A DNA stretch of 64,000 nucleotides from Arcicella sp034519515 (GCA_034519515.1 JAXHOK010000059.1:1-64000); one strand, 5' to 3'. Counted from the first letter of the stretch, positions 40,670-50,510 are shown. Numbers and translations: made by a program. The notes: generated by a model not told the origin, from the sequence alone.

Positions 40670-42119
40670 AAGGTTTCTCTAAAAAGTAACGTTCAAAAAC
40701 CGAATCCTTCCTCAAGGAATACTCCAAAATTGCCTCTTCATCTCCGTAAGCAACTCGCTGAAATTCAAGCATATTCTGGGCTTTAAAAATAAACGGTTTT
40801 TCAATCGTGGTAAGAATATTTGCTGGAAAAATTCCTTTGTATAATTGGTTGATATTGGTACTGGAATTTATCACAATGATTACCAAAATTATGATACTAA
40901 AAATGGGCTTTATTTTTACTTTTTCGAGTAACAAAATTCCTACCAAAATTGATAAAATAAAGAACGATGGAAAGGCTACTCTGATATTGAAATCGTTATA
41001 AATTCCAATTCTGTAAAAAGCTATCAAACAAGGAAATATTATCGCAATAATCCAGATATTTGGAGTTGATTTTTGATAGAAATATATTATTATTCCCCAT
41101 ATTCCAAAATTAAATAAAGCGTAAATTAGATATAATATCCACCATTTATCTACGCCCGTTTGCCAAATGAATTCCGTGTTTTTAGCATGAATCCCCTCCG
41201 TACTCACGAAGTACAACATCAGAGGTGAAAATGCTAAAATAAGCATTAACATTAGCTTTAAATCTATCCATTTTGGTCGTGAGAGTAATCTTTGAGCATT
41301 TTTCAAAAACAGAAATCCTACAAAGGGAAATAACCCAATCGTAGTTAATGGGCTCCAAAACATCGTGGAAAGTAGAATAATTAAAGCATATTTTAAGTCT
41401 TTGAAAGTATCTTTTTCTTGAAAAATACGAATTATCACACACGCTCCCAAACAGGCAGGTAAGGTATGTTGGGTAGCCCAAGCGTAATTTTTGATAAAGG
41501 TTTCGTTGATGAGTTTGAATTGATTGATTTGAAAATAATATGGCTGTAAATATTCTTGGAATAATCTAAAATTTATCATCAGTTTTATGACTATCCAAGC
41601 ATTGGAAAAGAGGATAACGATACCTACTAATAATAGAGGTTTTTTTCGTTGGAAACTTGCCACCCAAACCAACACCAACCAACATCCCAAAACACTCCAA
41701 ACGAAAGAGAAATATTTAGCTGATGCTAACCCAAAAACTTTGGCTAAAAGAGCAGTGGGCAGATAATATCCCGTATAGTAACAGAGGTAGGTTTTTTGTT
41801 GGGCGTAATAGACGGGTAAATCATGCGTAATGAGGTCGTAATATTTGTAGTTATTTGCCTGAAAATCATAAGTTTGTGGGCGAAATTCGCCGATGCCTAA
41901 CAAGAAATTTATGATGATGGAAATGCCCAAACAAGTCCATGAAACAGAAGAAGAAACAATGTTTTCTGAACTATTTTGAGGCATTTTTTGAACATAAAAA
42001 AGAATCATCAACACACACGGAATCCCAATCCAGAGGTGAATCCAAGTAAGTAAAAACAAGACTGAGGGAAGCAGTAAATAAAATAATGTGATTATTTTGA
42101 GCGTTTGGACAGATTTCAT
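40668..42119 (-). CDS. Polytopic membrane protein, GT-C- or polymerase-like
   Basis: 483 residues with about ten to twelve hydrophobic helices and no signal peptide. A loop after the second helix pair carries YDFQANNYKYYDLITHDLPVYY; an Asp-containing first loop and Tyr/Trp-rich membrane ends suggest an integral membrane glycosyltransferase (GT-C) or glycan polymerase. No named family is recognised with certainty. It faces the sugar operon across an inverted-repeat element, and the stop overlaps that element. The soluble C-tail is short. Role in surface glycan assembly is inferred from position. Confidence 0.6.
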   Translation of the reverse strand: MKSVQTLKIITLFYLLLPSVLFLLTWIHLWIGIPCVLMILFYVQKMPQNSSENIVSSSVSWTCLGISIIINFLLGIGEFRPQTYDFQANNYKYYDLITHDLPVYYAQQKTYLCYYTGYYLPTALLAKVFGLASAKYFSFVWSVLGCWLVLVWVASFQRKKPLLLVGIVILFSNAWIVIKLMINFRLFQEYLQPYYFQINQFKLINETFIKNYAWATQHTLPACLGACVIIRIFQEKDTFKDLKYALIILLSTMFWSPLTTIGLFPFVGFLFLKNAQRLLSRPKWIDLKLMLMLILAFSPLMLYFVSTEGIHAKNTEFIWQTGVDKWWILYLIYALFNFGIWGIIIYFYQKSTPNIWIIAIIFPCLIAFYRIGIYNDFNIRVAFPSFFILSILVGILLLEKVKIKPIFSIIILVIIVINSSTNINQLYKGIFPANILTTIEKPFIFKAQNMLEFQRVAYGDEEAILEYSLRKDSVFERYFLEKP

Positions 42120-42155
42120 ATCCGAATTTACACTAAATCAACGCTTTGGCAAAAG

Positions 42156-42183
42156 TTGTTTATGTTTTATTTTTGTACCTTTG
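42156..42183 (+). promoter_or_regulatory. Putative promoter for the Uma2/ffh/Rpn genes
   Basis: TTG at 42,156-42,158 and TACCTTTG at 42,176-42,183 with a 17-base gap, ahead of the Uma2 start at 42,211. The -7 box is a good match; the -33 spacing is slightly short. Confidence 0.5.
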
Positions 42184-42210
42184 TCATAAACTCAAAACGT
42201 ATTACAGATT

Positions 42211-42870
42211 ATGAGTAGCCTTCCACAAATTCAAAGAGACATATTAGCATCCCCTCATGCCTTCATTGTTTTACAACGTTTGCAGGATGCCTTAGAAAAG
42301 GAAAAAGAATTGCGTAAACATTTTTACGAAATCGTTGAAGAGAACCGCAAAATGGAATTCATCAATGGGGAAATTTATTTTCATTCACCCGTAAAATTGA
42401 AGCATAATGAAGCCAATGGACGTATTTATCGTTTGTTAGCTGGTTTTGTAGATGAAAATGATTTAGGATTAGTAGGCATTGAAAAACTATTAATCTCCCT
42501 AACTCGTAATGATTATGAACCTGATGTTTGCTTTTGGAAGCAATCAAGAGCAAAGGATTTCACCGAAGACCAAATGCAATTTCCTGCCCCTGATTTGGTA
42601 GTTGAAGTTCTTTCAAAATCGACAGAAAATACAGATAGAACTACAAAATACGAAGACTATGAAGCTCATGGTGTAAAAGAATATTGGATTATCGACCCCA
42701 GTAAACAAACGATTGAACAATACATTTTGAGCCATAAAAAATATGAATTAGTCTTCAAAGGAAAAGATGGAAATATTGAAAGTGTAGCCGTGAAAAACTT
42801 TAAAATTCCCGTGAAATCTATTTTTGATAAACGACTGACGAACAAGGTTTTGAATGATATTTTGAAGTAA
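42211..42870 (+). CDS. Uma2-family (DUF820) PD-(D/E)XK endonuclease
   Basis: 219 residues. Core signature: MEFINGEIYFHSPVKLKHN, YEPDVCFWK, APDLVVEVLSKST and YEAHGVKEYWIIDP. EPDV plus DLVVEVLSK give the PD-(D/E)XK catalytic arrangement of Uma2 proteins. An unusual ~45-residue N-terminal extension (residues 1-45) is charged and partly helical. Uma2 genes are often found in large numbers in Cyanobacteria and Bacteroidota; their biological role is unclear. It is 26 bases upstream of ffh. Confidence 0.88.
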   Translation: MSSLPQIQRDILASPHAFIVLQRLQDALEKEKELRKHFYEIVEENRKMEFINGEIYFHSPVKLKHNEANGRIYRLLAGFVDENDLGLVGIEKLLISLTRNDYEPDVCFWKQSRAKDFTEDQMQFPAPDLVVEVLSKSTENTDRTTKYEDYEAHGVKEYWIIDPSKQTIEQYILSHKKYELVFKGKDGNIESVAVKNFKIPVKSIFDKRLTNKVLNDILK

Positions 42871-42896
42871 AATTTACGATTGAAAAATAAATAAAA

Positions 42897-44231
42897 ATGT
42901 TTGAAAATTTAAGCAGTAAAATCACTACCGCCATGCGTACCCTCAAAGGGAAGGGACGTATCACGGACGTAAACGTAGCCAGCACCATCAAAGAAATCCG
43001 TAAGGCTTTGATGGATGCCGATGTAAACTATAAAGTTGCCAAAGAAATCACCGACCGCATCAAAGATGAGGCAATGGGGCAAAAAATCATGATTGCCGTT
43101 GATCCTGGGCAGATGTTGGTGAAAATCGTTCACGAAGAACTGGTGAAATTGATGGGTTCGGAGGTGCAAACCATCAACCTCAAACCAGACCCTGCCGTGA
43201 TTTTGATTGCAGGTTTGCAGGGTTCTGGCAAGACTACGTTTTCTGGAAAATTGGCTCAATATCTCAAAAAAGGTGGTCGCAACGTACTTTTGGTGGCTTG
43301 TGATATTTATCGTCCAGCGGCAATCGACCAGTTGAAAGTGTTAGGCGAGCAAGTGGGTGTGGATGTTTATGCCGAACCCGAAAATAAAAATGCCGTTGAA
43401 ATTGCCCAAAACGCTTTGGCGTATGGGCGAAAAATGGGCAAGCGTGTCATTATCGTGGATACTGCGGGACGTTTGGCAGTGGATGAAATGATGATGAATG
43501 AAATTGCGGCTGTAAAAGATGCCATCAAACCTTCGGAAATCCTTTTTGTAGTGGATTCGATGACGGGACAAGATGCCGTAAACACTGCCAAAACGTTCAA
43601 CGACCGCTTGAATTTTGATGGTGTCGTACTGACAAAATTAGACGGTGATTCACGAGGTGGGGCAGCTCTTTCAATTCGTCATATTGTGGATAAACCCATC
43701 AAGTTTATCTCGACGGGGGAAAAAATGGAAGCTCTTGACCAGTTCTATCCAGACCGTATGGCGAGCCGTATTTTGGGAATGGGCGATGTGTTGAGTTTGG
43801 TAGAAAGAGCCCAAATGGCGTTTGACGATGAAGAATCGGAGCGTATCAACAAGAAAATCCGTCAAAACCAATTTACGTTTGAAGAATTCTATTCGCAGTT
43901 GCAACAAATCAAAAAAATGGGACCGCTGAAAGATATTATGGGCATGGTGCCTGGAATGTCGCAAGCTGTGAAAGACGTTGATATTCCAGACGATGCTTTT
44001 AAATCTATCGAAGCCATCATTCAATCCATGACTTTGAAAGAACGCCAAAAGCCAGATTTGTTGGATATGTCTCGTAAGAAACGAATTGCGGCAGGTTCAG
44101 GCACAACCGTTCCCGAAATCAATAACCTCTTGAAACAATTTGACGGAATGCGTAAAATGATGAAAATGATGAACAACGTGCAGGACGGCAAAATGAAAAT
44201 GCCGAATATGGCACAGATGATGAAGCGATAG
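42897..44231 (+). CDS. ffh: Signal recognition particle protein Ffh
   Basis: A 444-residue SRP54 GTPase that binds signal sequences and 4.5S RNA and delivers nascent membrane proteins to FtsY. The N-domain starts MFENLSSKITTAMRTLKGKG. The G domain has GLQGSGKTT (about residue 105), DTAGRL, TKLDGDSRGG and GMGDVLSL. The M domain is Met-rich and ends MRKMMKMMNNVQ...MAQMMKR. Length and motifs are complete. It lies between two nuclease genes of mobile-type families on the same strand. Confidence 0.98.
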   Translation: MFENLSSKITTAMRTLKGKGRITDVNVASTIKEIRKALMDADVNYKVAKEITDRIKDEAMGQKIMIAVDPGQMLVKIVHEELVKLMGSEVQTINLKPDPAVILIAGLQGSGKTTFSGKLAQYLKKGGRNVLLVACDIYRPAAIDQLKVLGEQVGVDVYAEPENKNAVEIAQNALAYGRKMGKRVIIVDTAGRLAVDEMMMNEIAAVKDAIKPSEILFVVDSMTGQDAVNTAKTFNDRLNFDGVVLTKLDGDSRGGAALSIRHIVDKPIKFISTGEKMEALDQFYPDRMASRILGMGDVLSLVERAQMAFDDEESERINKKIRQNQFTFEEFYSQLQQIKKMGPLKDIMGMVPGMSQAVKDVDIPDDAFKSIEAIIQSMTLKERQKPDLLDMSRKKRIAAGSGTTVPEINNLLKQFDGMRKMMKMMNNVQDGKMKMPNMAQMMKR

Positions 44232-44265
44232 GTAAGCGTTGATTTTATAAATAATTTCAAATAAA

Positions 44266-45108
44266 ATGAAAGCAAAATATGTAAACCCTTTTACGGATTT
44301 TGGATTTAAAAAAATCTTTGGTGAAGAAGCCAGTAAACCTATGCTGATAGATTTCTTGACCAATCTTTTGCCTGAAAGTAATATCGTGGATTTGACTTTT
44401 AAAGATAAAGACCAAAATGGAAATACCGAAGATGATAGGAAAGCTGTTTATGATATATATTGCGAAAATAGTTTTGGAGAAAGAATAATTGTAGAATTAC
44501 AGAAGGTCAAACAGAATTACTTTAAAGATAGAACGGTTTATTATGCTACTTTCCCAATCCAAAATCAAGCAGAAAAAGGTAACTGGAATTATCAGTTAAA
44601 ATTTGTGTATTGTGTTGGCATTCTGGACTTTAAGTTTGAGGAAAAAGTAAAGTCGGGGGAAGGTGAGGTTATCCATACGGTTCAGTTGAAAGATCAGAAT
44701 AACCAAATATTTTATGAAAAATTGAAGTTTGTGTATCTGGAAATGCCTCATTTTGTGAAGGAGGAACACGAACTTAATACACGTTTGGACAAATGGCTGT
44801 ATTTCATCAAACATTTAGAGGATTTTCAAAATATTCCAGAAATGTTTAATGATGCTATTTTTATACAAGCCTTTGAAAAAGCAGAAATAGCGAAATATAA
44901 CGCTGACGAAATGGATGATTATCAACAAAGTTTAAAGGTTTTTAGAGATAATAAAAATACTTTTGACTATGCCAAAGAAACAGCTTTTGAGGAAGGTTTA
45001 ACGCAGGGGAGAATGGAAGTAGCAAAAGCCCTAAAACAAAATGGCGTGCCAACTGACATTATCATAAAAACAACGGGGCTTTCGGAAAGTGAAATCGATG
45101 GGTTGTAG
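44266..45108 (+). CDS. Rpn-family recombination-promoting nuclease
   Basis: 280 residues of the Rpn/PD-(D/E)XK 'transposase' family (PF12784-like). Seen: YVNPFTDFGFKKIFGEE at the start, then catalytic VYDIYCEN and IIVELQKVKQ, and YYATFPIQNQ. C-terminal AKETAFEEGLTQGRMEVAKALKQNG, followed by a short motif ending SESEIDGL, is the usual helical tail. Rpn proteins nick DNA and stimulate RecA-independent recombination in E. coli. Gene follows ffh by 34 bases and ends before a terminator. Confidence 0.9.
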   Translation: MKAKYVNPFTDFGFKKIFGEEASKPMLIDFLTNLLPESNIVDLTFKDKDQNGNTEDDRKAVYDIYCENSFGERIIVELQKVKQNYFKDRTVYYATFPIQNQAEKGNWNYQLKFVYCVGILDFKFEEKVKSGEGEVIHTVQLKDQNNQIFYEKLKFVYLEMPHFVKEEHELNTRLDKWLYFIKHLEDFQNIPEMFNDAIFIQAFEKAEIAKYNADEMDDYQQSLKVFRDNKNTFDYAKETAFEEGLTQGRMEVAKALKQNGVPTDIIIKTTGLSESEIDGL

Positions 45109-45135
45109 CAATGCACCATTTTTTGAATTTAACCA

Positions 45136-45184
45136 AAAAATCCCCTCTCCATCAAGGTAAATCCAAGACAGAGAGGGGATTTTT
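45136..45184. terminator. Bidirectional terminator between converging genes
   Basis: A 14-bp stem (45,136-45,149 with 45,171-45,184, AAAAATCCCCTCTC and its complement) with a 21-base loop and T runs on both strands. It separates the Rpn gene from the lipoprotein gene on the other strand. Confidence 0.88.
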
Positions 45185-45201
45185 ATTTCTTCCAAAATTC
45201 A

Positions 45202-45672
45202 CTACGGCGTTGAACGCACCGTTACCGTTCGACGAGCTGAAACCAAATCATTTGAACCAATGGCATCAATAAAATAGGTGATTGCCGTGTTGCGAGTTGT
45301 GGATGCTACCAACGAAGTATTCAAAACCAATTGGCGTGCCTGTTGGTCAAATTGTCCCGTTGAGCCTGGCAAGGTATTTACCAGCGTAATAGGATTGGTC
45401 GTAGCTCCCAAACGTTGATAAATTTTGATTTCCTTCACCGTGATTCCTTCGGGGGCAAAATATTGTAAATATAAATTAGCATTTGCTCCTGGGGCAACCG
45501 TAACCGAGGTAGTGGTGGTGTAGCCCTGTGCTGCCCCAACGCCCCAAACGCTAATGTTGGGCACTTTACCTACACTTTGCCAAAGGTCATTCACTACGTC
45601 ATTTTCTTTGTAACAACTTGTCAATGAGCCTATTAGTAAGGTCATTAGCAATAATATTTTTACATTTTTCAT
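45202..45672 (-). CDS. Small lipoprotein of a SusC/SusD locus
   Basis: 156 residues. The signal peptide ends with a lipobox SLTSC (Cys near residue 20). The mature part is beta-rich with two repeated-looking segments (IKIYQRLGATTNPITLVNT, TYFIDAIGSNDLVSARRT). It lies 29 bases after the SusD gene on the same strand, so it is the third gene of this SusC/SusD operon, in the position of the surface glycan- or substrate-binding lipoproteins. I recognise no domain. Confidence 0.7.
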   Translation of the reverse strand: MKNVKILLLMTLLIGSLTSCYKENDVVNDLWQSVGKVPNISVWGVGAAQGYTTTTSVTVAPGANANLYLQYFAPEGITVKEIKIYQRLGATTNPITLVNTLPGSTGQFDQQARQLVLNTSLVASTTRNTAITYFIDAIGSNDLVSARRTVTVRSTP

Positions 45673-45701
45673 GTTTGAAATTTTAATTTAATGATAAATA
45701 T

Positions 45702-47174
45702 TTAATTAGAAAACATCCACATTGCCACGTTGGGAAGTTTGGTGTTCGTCCGTGCTACGTCTGTATTACGTGAAGTTTCCGAACTTGGATATGATATTCG
45801 CTGAATCCAACGACCTTGCAAATCGGGACTAAGATTTTCGGGAAGGGTTAATCCACGATACACATCAGGATTGTATCCATAACGACGCATATCCGTCCAC
45901 ACTTCTGGATTCAAGAAAAGGCCTTCATATTTATCAAGCATAATGTTGGATAATCCCAAATTTGCTGCTCCAACGTTTATCAAAGCATTACCCAAGTAAG
46001 CTGCAACGTTGGCGGGAGCTAATCCAATTTTGAGCATATTCGCCCGAGTGCCTTCTTGCCAAGCCGCATACGCCTGAGTAGTTGTTCCTCTGGAAGTAGT
46101 TGTGCCACCGTTAGCCAAAAAACGGGCTTCGGCTTCAATAAATTTGGCTTCCGAGTAAGTACAGATTTGGATGGGAGCCGTCTGGGTTGATTGCCAAGTG
46201 GTGGTATTGAAACTCACATTCGAGCCACTACCCGTGCCACGTCCAGCCGTTACGCCTATCCACGTAGTAGCAGTTGCAGGGCGAGCCGCCAACAAAGGCA
46301 AACGAGGGTCAATCGGTAAGCCGCCAGTGCCGTTCATTTGATTGATAAAAAATGCTCCGTGCGTGATGGTGAGGTTACCTGTATTGTTCGCCAACGCCAC
46401 ATTACCATGCCACGGGTTAAAATTACGGGCATTATAAGCCACCTGGAAATCATCCGCATTACTTTGAAAACCATTCGCCAGAGCCGTTAGAGCATTATTT
46501 GCCGCTGCGGTTGAACCCTTGCGAATCAGTTGGAGAGCATAACGAGCCTTCAAAGTCCAAGCCAAACGAACCCAACGAGATACGTTACCGTTATATGCCA
46601 AATCATCCGCCCGTGTAGTTACCTGCGTGGCGATGGGTTGGAGTGCAGCAATACCTTCATCCAAAAGCGTTTGAATGCCTTTCAAAACCTGCTCTTGACT
46701 GTCGTAAGTGGGTCTGAATGTTCCTGTTGAACCTTGGTCTGCTTGACTGAAAGGTACATTTTCCCACAAATTAGTAGCTAATCCTAAATTAACCGCCATC
46801 AATATTTTGGCAGTTCCCACATAAAAAGGTTGATTTGCCGCCACTGCCTTGCGAGACATTACATTAAGGTTTGGAATTGTATTCAAGTAAATATTCGTCC
46901 AAACGCCACTTAATTGTTGTTCACGTTGGGTATCCACACCGTCGGCAGCTACATCGGCTATCTGTTGAGTATAACGATTAACGATTGAAGCCGCACCGTA
47001 ATGGGATTCCGAAGTATAAAATTGAACGGTGGACATCAAACCTTGAAGCGAGATATTGTCCTCCGTGGTGCGGCTTGGATCGATGTTGGTGTCGCCCCCC
47101 AAGTATTTATCGCAACCCGATGCTGCCCAAAATACGGACAACAATAGTATATATTTTTTAATATGTTTTTTCAT
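45702..47174 (-). CDS. SusD/RagB-family outer-membrane nutrient-binding lipoprotein
   Basis: 490 residues. N-terminal lipobox (FWAASGC, Cys about 21). The body is helical with TPR-like segments: LMSTVQFYTSESHYGAAS, QEQVLKGIQTLLDEGIAAL, VRLAWTLKARYALQLI and the C-terminal GLFLNPEVWTDMRRYGYN. This matches the SusD-like group related to PF12771. It caps the SusC channel on the cell surface and passes substrate in. Pairs with SusC at 47,442-50,510. Substrate is unknown; no enzyme genes lie beside it. Confidence 0.9.
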   Translation of the reverse strand: MKKHIKKYILLLSVFWAASGCDKYLGGDTNIDPSRTTEDNISLQGLMSTVQFYTSESHYGAASIVNRYTQQIADVAADGVDTQREQQLSGVWTNIYLNTIPNLNVMSRKAVAANQPFYVGTAKILMAVNLGLATNLWENVPFSQADQGSTGTFRPTYDSQEQVLKGIQTLLDEGIAALQPIATQVTTRADDLAYNGNVSRWVRLAWTLKARYALQLIRKGSTAAANNALTALANGFQSNADDFQVAYNARNFNPWHGNVALANNTGNLTITHGAFFINQMNGTGGLPIDPRLPLLAARPATATTWIGVTAGRGTGSGSNVSFNTTTWQSTQTAPIQICTYSEAKFIEAEARFLANGGTTTSRGTTTQAYAAWQEGTRANMLKIGLAPANVAAYLGNALINVGAANLGLSNIMLDKYEGLFLNPEVWTDMRRYGYNPDVYRGLTLPENLSPDLQGRWIQRISYPSSETSRNTDVARTNTKLPNVAMWMFSN

Positions 47175-47250
47175 GAAATTTATGTTTTTTACAATTATCT
47201 AATTCTACTTTGATACTCTTAAATTTAATCACTATTCAAATCTTTGAGAC

Positions 47251-47277
47251 ATCCCCCTACCCCCTTCAAAGGGGGAT
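47251..47277. repeat. C-rich/G-rich short inverted repeat in the SusC-SusD spacer
   Basis: ATCCCCC (47,251-47,257) pairs with GGGGGAT (47,271-47,277); a second CCCCC block lies between. It occurs within the 267-base spacer 47,175-47,441 between SusC and SusD. The spacer otherwise shows no recognisable feature. Confidence 0.6.
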
Positions 47278-47441
47278 TTAGAACAATCCTATTCATTATT
47301 TAGAAGCATAAATAGGGATTATTGTGGGGTATGCTTTCAAAGTGCCAAAGTAAAATTGAGTCAGTATGATTATTCAAAAAAATGCTTTATTATATGGTAA
47401 GATACTGATTTTCAGATGGTTGAACTCCGAATATCGAACAT

Positions 47442-50400
47442 CTATTTAAACGTAACATTTACCCCCACCATGAAACTACGGGTGCTGGGTGTATTACGAC
47501 CCACAAAACCGATACGGTTATCGCCCGAACCAAAAGTTAGATTCTCGGGGTCATAGCCACGGAAAGGTGTGCTTAGGAAAAGATTATTACCCGTAACGTT
47601 CAAACGCACATTCGAGAATGGTAATTTGTTCAACATTTTTTGGGGTAAACGATAGCTCAAAGAAGCATTACGAACCCTGAACCATGAACCATCCTGCATT
47701 ACAGTCGCCTGATAATCAGGAAATTGAGAGGCTGTTCTGTAAAAGTTTTGGTCAATTATCACGGGGGTCGTGTTCACTGAACCATCTGCTCTTACACCAT
47801 TGAAAACTACTTGCTCGTAACGAGTCTGGGTAAGGCGTGAAATACCGTTACGGATGGTGTTGGTTTCTGCCATATCCACCACTGTTCCGCCCGAACGCCA
47901 ATCCATTAACACGCTCAACGACAAACCGCTGTAAGAAATAGTGTTGGTCATACCAGCTTGAAAGTCGGGAAGAGCGTTACCAAATTTTTTGTACTGTGTG
48001 TAATCAATTGAAGGGAAACCGTTAGTGCCTATCAACACTTCTCCGTTGGCATTGCGGTTATAATCACGACCGTATAAATCACCCATCGAACCACCTTCCA
48101 CAATTCGTAAGGCTGCTCGTCTGAAGGCTTCAAAATAAGTGATTTCGGATAAATTAGGTGGCATAGACTTCACCGTATTTCTCAAACGAGACCAGTTAAT
48201 CGACGTTTCCCATTTCAAGTTTTTCGAATCAATAATTTTGCCCGTTACCAACAATTCAATACCATTGTTGCGAATCAAACCTGCATTAGTGGTGTAAGTG
48301 GCAAAACCCGATGAGTTTGGCACTTGCACCGCAAAAATCTGGCGGTCGCTATCCATCGTAAAATAAGAAGCATCCACGGTTATACGGTTTTTGAGGAATG
48401 CTAAATCAAGACCAAATTCCATCGTAGTGGTGCGTTCTGGTTGTAGATTGATGTCGCCCACGCCCGAAGAACGGCGAAAACCTGGCACTGCTCCGAACGG
48501 AAAACCTGGCGTTTGTCCAAAATACGTTCCAGACTGATAAGCATCGGCTGATTTACCCACCTGAGCCCAAGACCCTCTCAATTTTCCATAATTCAAGAAA
48601 GTGGGGCTGTTTTTGAAGGTTTCGGTAAATACCCAACCCAAGTTTACGGATGGATAGAAAAATGAACGATTTTCAACGGGCAAAGAAGATGCCCAGTCAT
48701 TACGCCCCGTGATTGTCAAGTATAATTGGTCTTTGTAATCCAATTTTGCTTCGCCAAAAACACCAATTTGACGGTAACTATTTGGGCGAGTTTTTGACGT
48801 AAAAAAGTTTGTAGCATTCGTTAAATCAACAAAGCCTGGCAAAACAAAATTTTCGCCACGTACCGAAAGATTTGTGCCGACAATGTCTGTAATCTGGTTT
48901 CCGACCATGAAAGAACCTTTTAAATCGGGCGTAAAATTATGAACAGCATTCAAGAAAAAGAATGAGTTTAATTCACGGAATGTACGGGTTTCTTCCGATA
49001 AATAACCGTTTACTTGTGTGCCCGCATCAAGTGTATTTGGCACATAACGACTACGGTTTTCGCCCAAATAATCCATTGTGGCTTGGTATTTTGCTGAAAG
49101 CCAAGAATTGAAAGAATAGTTTAAAGAAACATCGCCAATTACTCGATTGACTGAACTTTTCAAGCTACTCATTTCTGCCATAAAACGGGGATTATCAATA
49201 ACTCCGTTAGTAAAATCATTTTCAGTGCCATCAGCATTTAAGTAATTATTAACATCAAAAGAGGGTGAGTAAAATGACAAAGCACTAAAAATTGATTTGT
49301 CTCCCTGCGTTTGGAAAGTACCGTCTGAATTGATAAAATTAACCGAACTGGTAATATTCAATTTTTCCGATGCCCGCAGGCTTCCGTTTAATCTAACAGA
49401 AGTACGGCGGAAATCTGAATTAGGTACGATACCGTTTTGATTCAAATTACTCAGCGAAGTATAAAATTGAGCTTTTTCAGTTCCGCCCGAAAAACTAAGG
49501 TCGTGGCTGGTGCGTACACCCGTTTTGAAAAATGTACGGAAGTTATCAAACGAAGGGTCATAACTTTGCTTTTGTGGTCCCCATTCCCAGAAAACCGTAC
49601 GGTTTCGGAAATTGGCAGGGTTACGCCATTCGCCCGTAAAGCCCTGACCATAAGCCGTTTGAATGGCAGGAGTTTTCAAGACATTATCCCAACCCGTTTG
49701 AAAACTGTAATTGATTTGACTCTTACCGCTTTTTCCTTTTTTGGTAGTAATGATGATAACACCGTTCGATGCCCGCTGACCATACAAAGCAGTTGCACCT
49801 GCACCTTTCAGCACGTTTACCGACTCAATATCATCGGGATTAATATCTGCCGCACGGTTGGTATTCGAGAATTGTTCCGAATTTCCAGGTGAATTTGACC
49901 CTGCACTTGGCAACGAATTTCCCGCAAAAGTAGAGTTACTGATGATGATGCCATCTACCACAAAAAGTGGCTGATTGTCAGCACCCGAACCCAAAGAAGT
50001 GATACCACGCAAAATGATGTTCGTTCCTCCACCAGGTTGTCCACCCGCACTGTTGATGATTGCCCCTGCAATGCGTCCTTGCAAGGCATTCACAATATTG
50101 GGCTCACCAGATTCTTTGAGGACACTTGACTTAATGGTTTGTACGGAATAACCCAAACTTCGTTTTTCAGTTTCACGTCCAAAAGCCGTTACTGTTATTT
50201 CATCAAGTTCGTTCAAACTTTCCTTGAGCATAATATCAACGACTGATTGTGAGCCAATAACAGACTCTTTACGGTCGTAGCCCACCGTTGAAAACACAAG
50301 CGTACCATTGTTGGGAACTGTAATTTTGTACGTTCCATCGGCACTCGTTACGGTGCCACGGGTTGTGCCTTTTACGGATACGTTCACACCGGGCAGTGTG

Positions 50401-50510
50401 CCTTTTTCGTCCGACACCTTACCGCTAATTTGTCGGTCTTGTGCCATCAAATTACTCGTCCAGATTACGCAAATAATCAGATAGAGCATTCGTAGAAGTT
50501 TTTGATTCAT
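47442..50510 (-). CDS. SusC/RagA-family TonB-dependent outer-membrane transporter
   Basis: 1,022 residues. Signal peptide, then a carboxypeptidase-like regulatory domain (ISGKVSDEKGTLPGVNVSVKGT), the plug domain with ALQGRIAGAIINSAGGQPGG and QPLFVVDGIIIS, ILKGAGATALYGQRASNGVIIITTKKG (a SusC hallmark, given in part), and a long beta-barrel ending FMVGVNVTFK with the terminal aromatic residue. Imports substrate presented by SusD, using TonB-ExbBD energy. First gene of the SusC, SusD, lipoprotein operon on the - strand; its upstream side is occupied by a broken transposase. Confidence 0.95.
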   Translation of the reverse strand: MNQKLLRMLYLIICVIWTSNLMAQDRQISGKVSDEKGTLPGVNVSVKGTTRGTVTSADGTYKITVPNNGTLVFSTVGYDRKESVIGSQSVVDIMLKESLNELDEITVTAFGRETEKRSLGYSVQTIKSSVLKESGEPNIVNALQGRIAGAIINSAGGQPGGGTNIILRGITSLGSGADNQPLFVVDGIIISNSTFAGNSLPSAGSNSPGNSEQFSNTNRAADINPDDIESVNVLKGAGATALYGQRASNGVIIITTKKGKSGKSQINYSFQTGWDNVLKTPAIQTAYGQGFTGEWRNPANFRNRTVFWEWGPQKQSYDPSFDNFRTFFKTGVRTSHDLSFSGGTEKAQFYTSLSNLNQNGIVPNSDFRRTSVRLNGSLRASEKLNITSSVNFINSDGTFQTQGDKSIFSALSFYSPSFDVNNYLNADGTENDFTNGVIDNPRFMAEMSSLKSSVNRVIGDVSLNYSFNSWLSAKYQATMDYLGENRSRYVPNTLDAGTQVNGYLSEETRTFRELNSFFFLNAVHNFTPDLKGSFMVGNQITDIVGTNLSVRGENFVLPGFVDLTNATNFFTSKTRPNSYRQIGVFGEAKLDYKDQLYLTITGRNDWASSLPVENRSFFYPSVNLGWVFTETFKNSPTFLNYGKLRGSWAQVGKSADAYQSGTYFGQTPGFPFGAVPGFRRSSGVGDINLQPERTTTMEFGLDLAFLKNRITVDASYFTMDSDRQIFAVQVPNSSGFATYTTNAGLIRNNGIELLVTGKIIDSKNLKWETSINWSRLRNTVKSMPPNLSEITYFEAFRRAALRIVEGGSMGDLYGRDYNRNANGEVLIGTNGFPSIDYTQYKKFGNALPDFQAGMTNTISYSGLSLSVLMDWRSGGTVVDMAETNTIRNGISRLTQTRYEQVVFNGVRADGSVNTTPVIIDQNFYRTASQFPDYQATVMQDGSWFRVRNASLSYRLPQKMLNKLPFSNVRLNVTGNNLFLSTPFRGYDPENLTFGSGDNRIGFVGRNTPSTRSFMVGVNVTFK

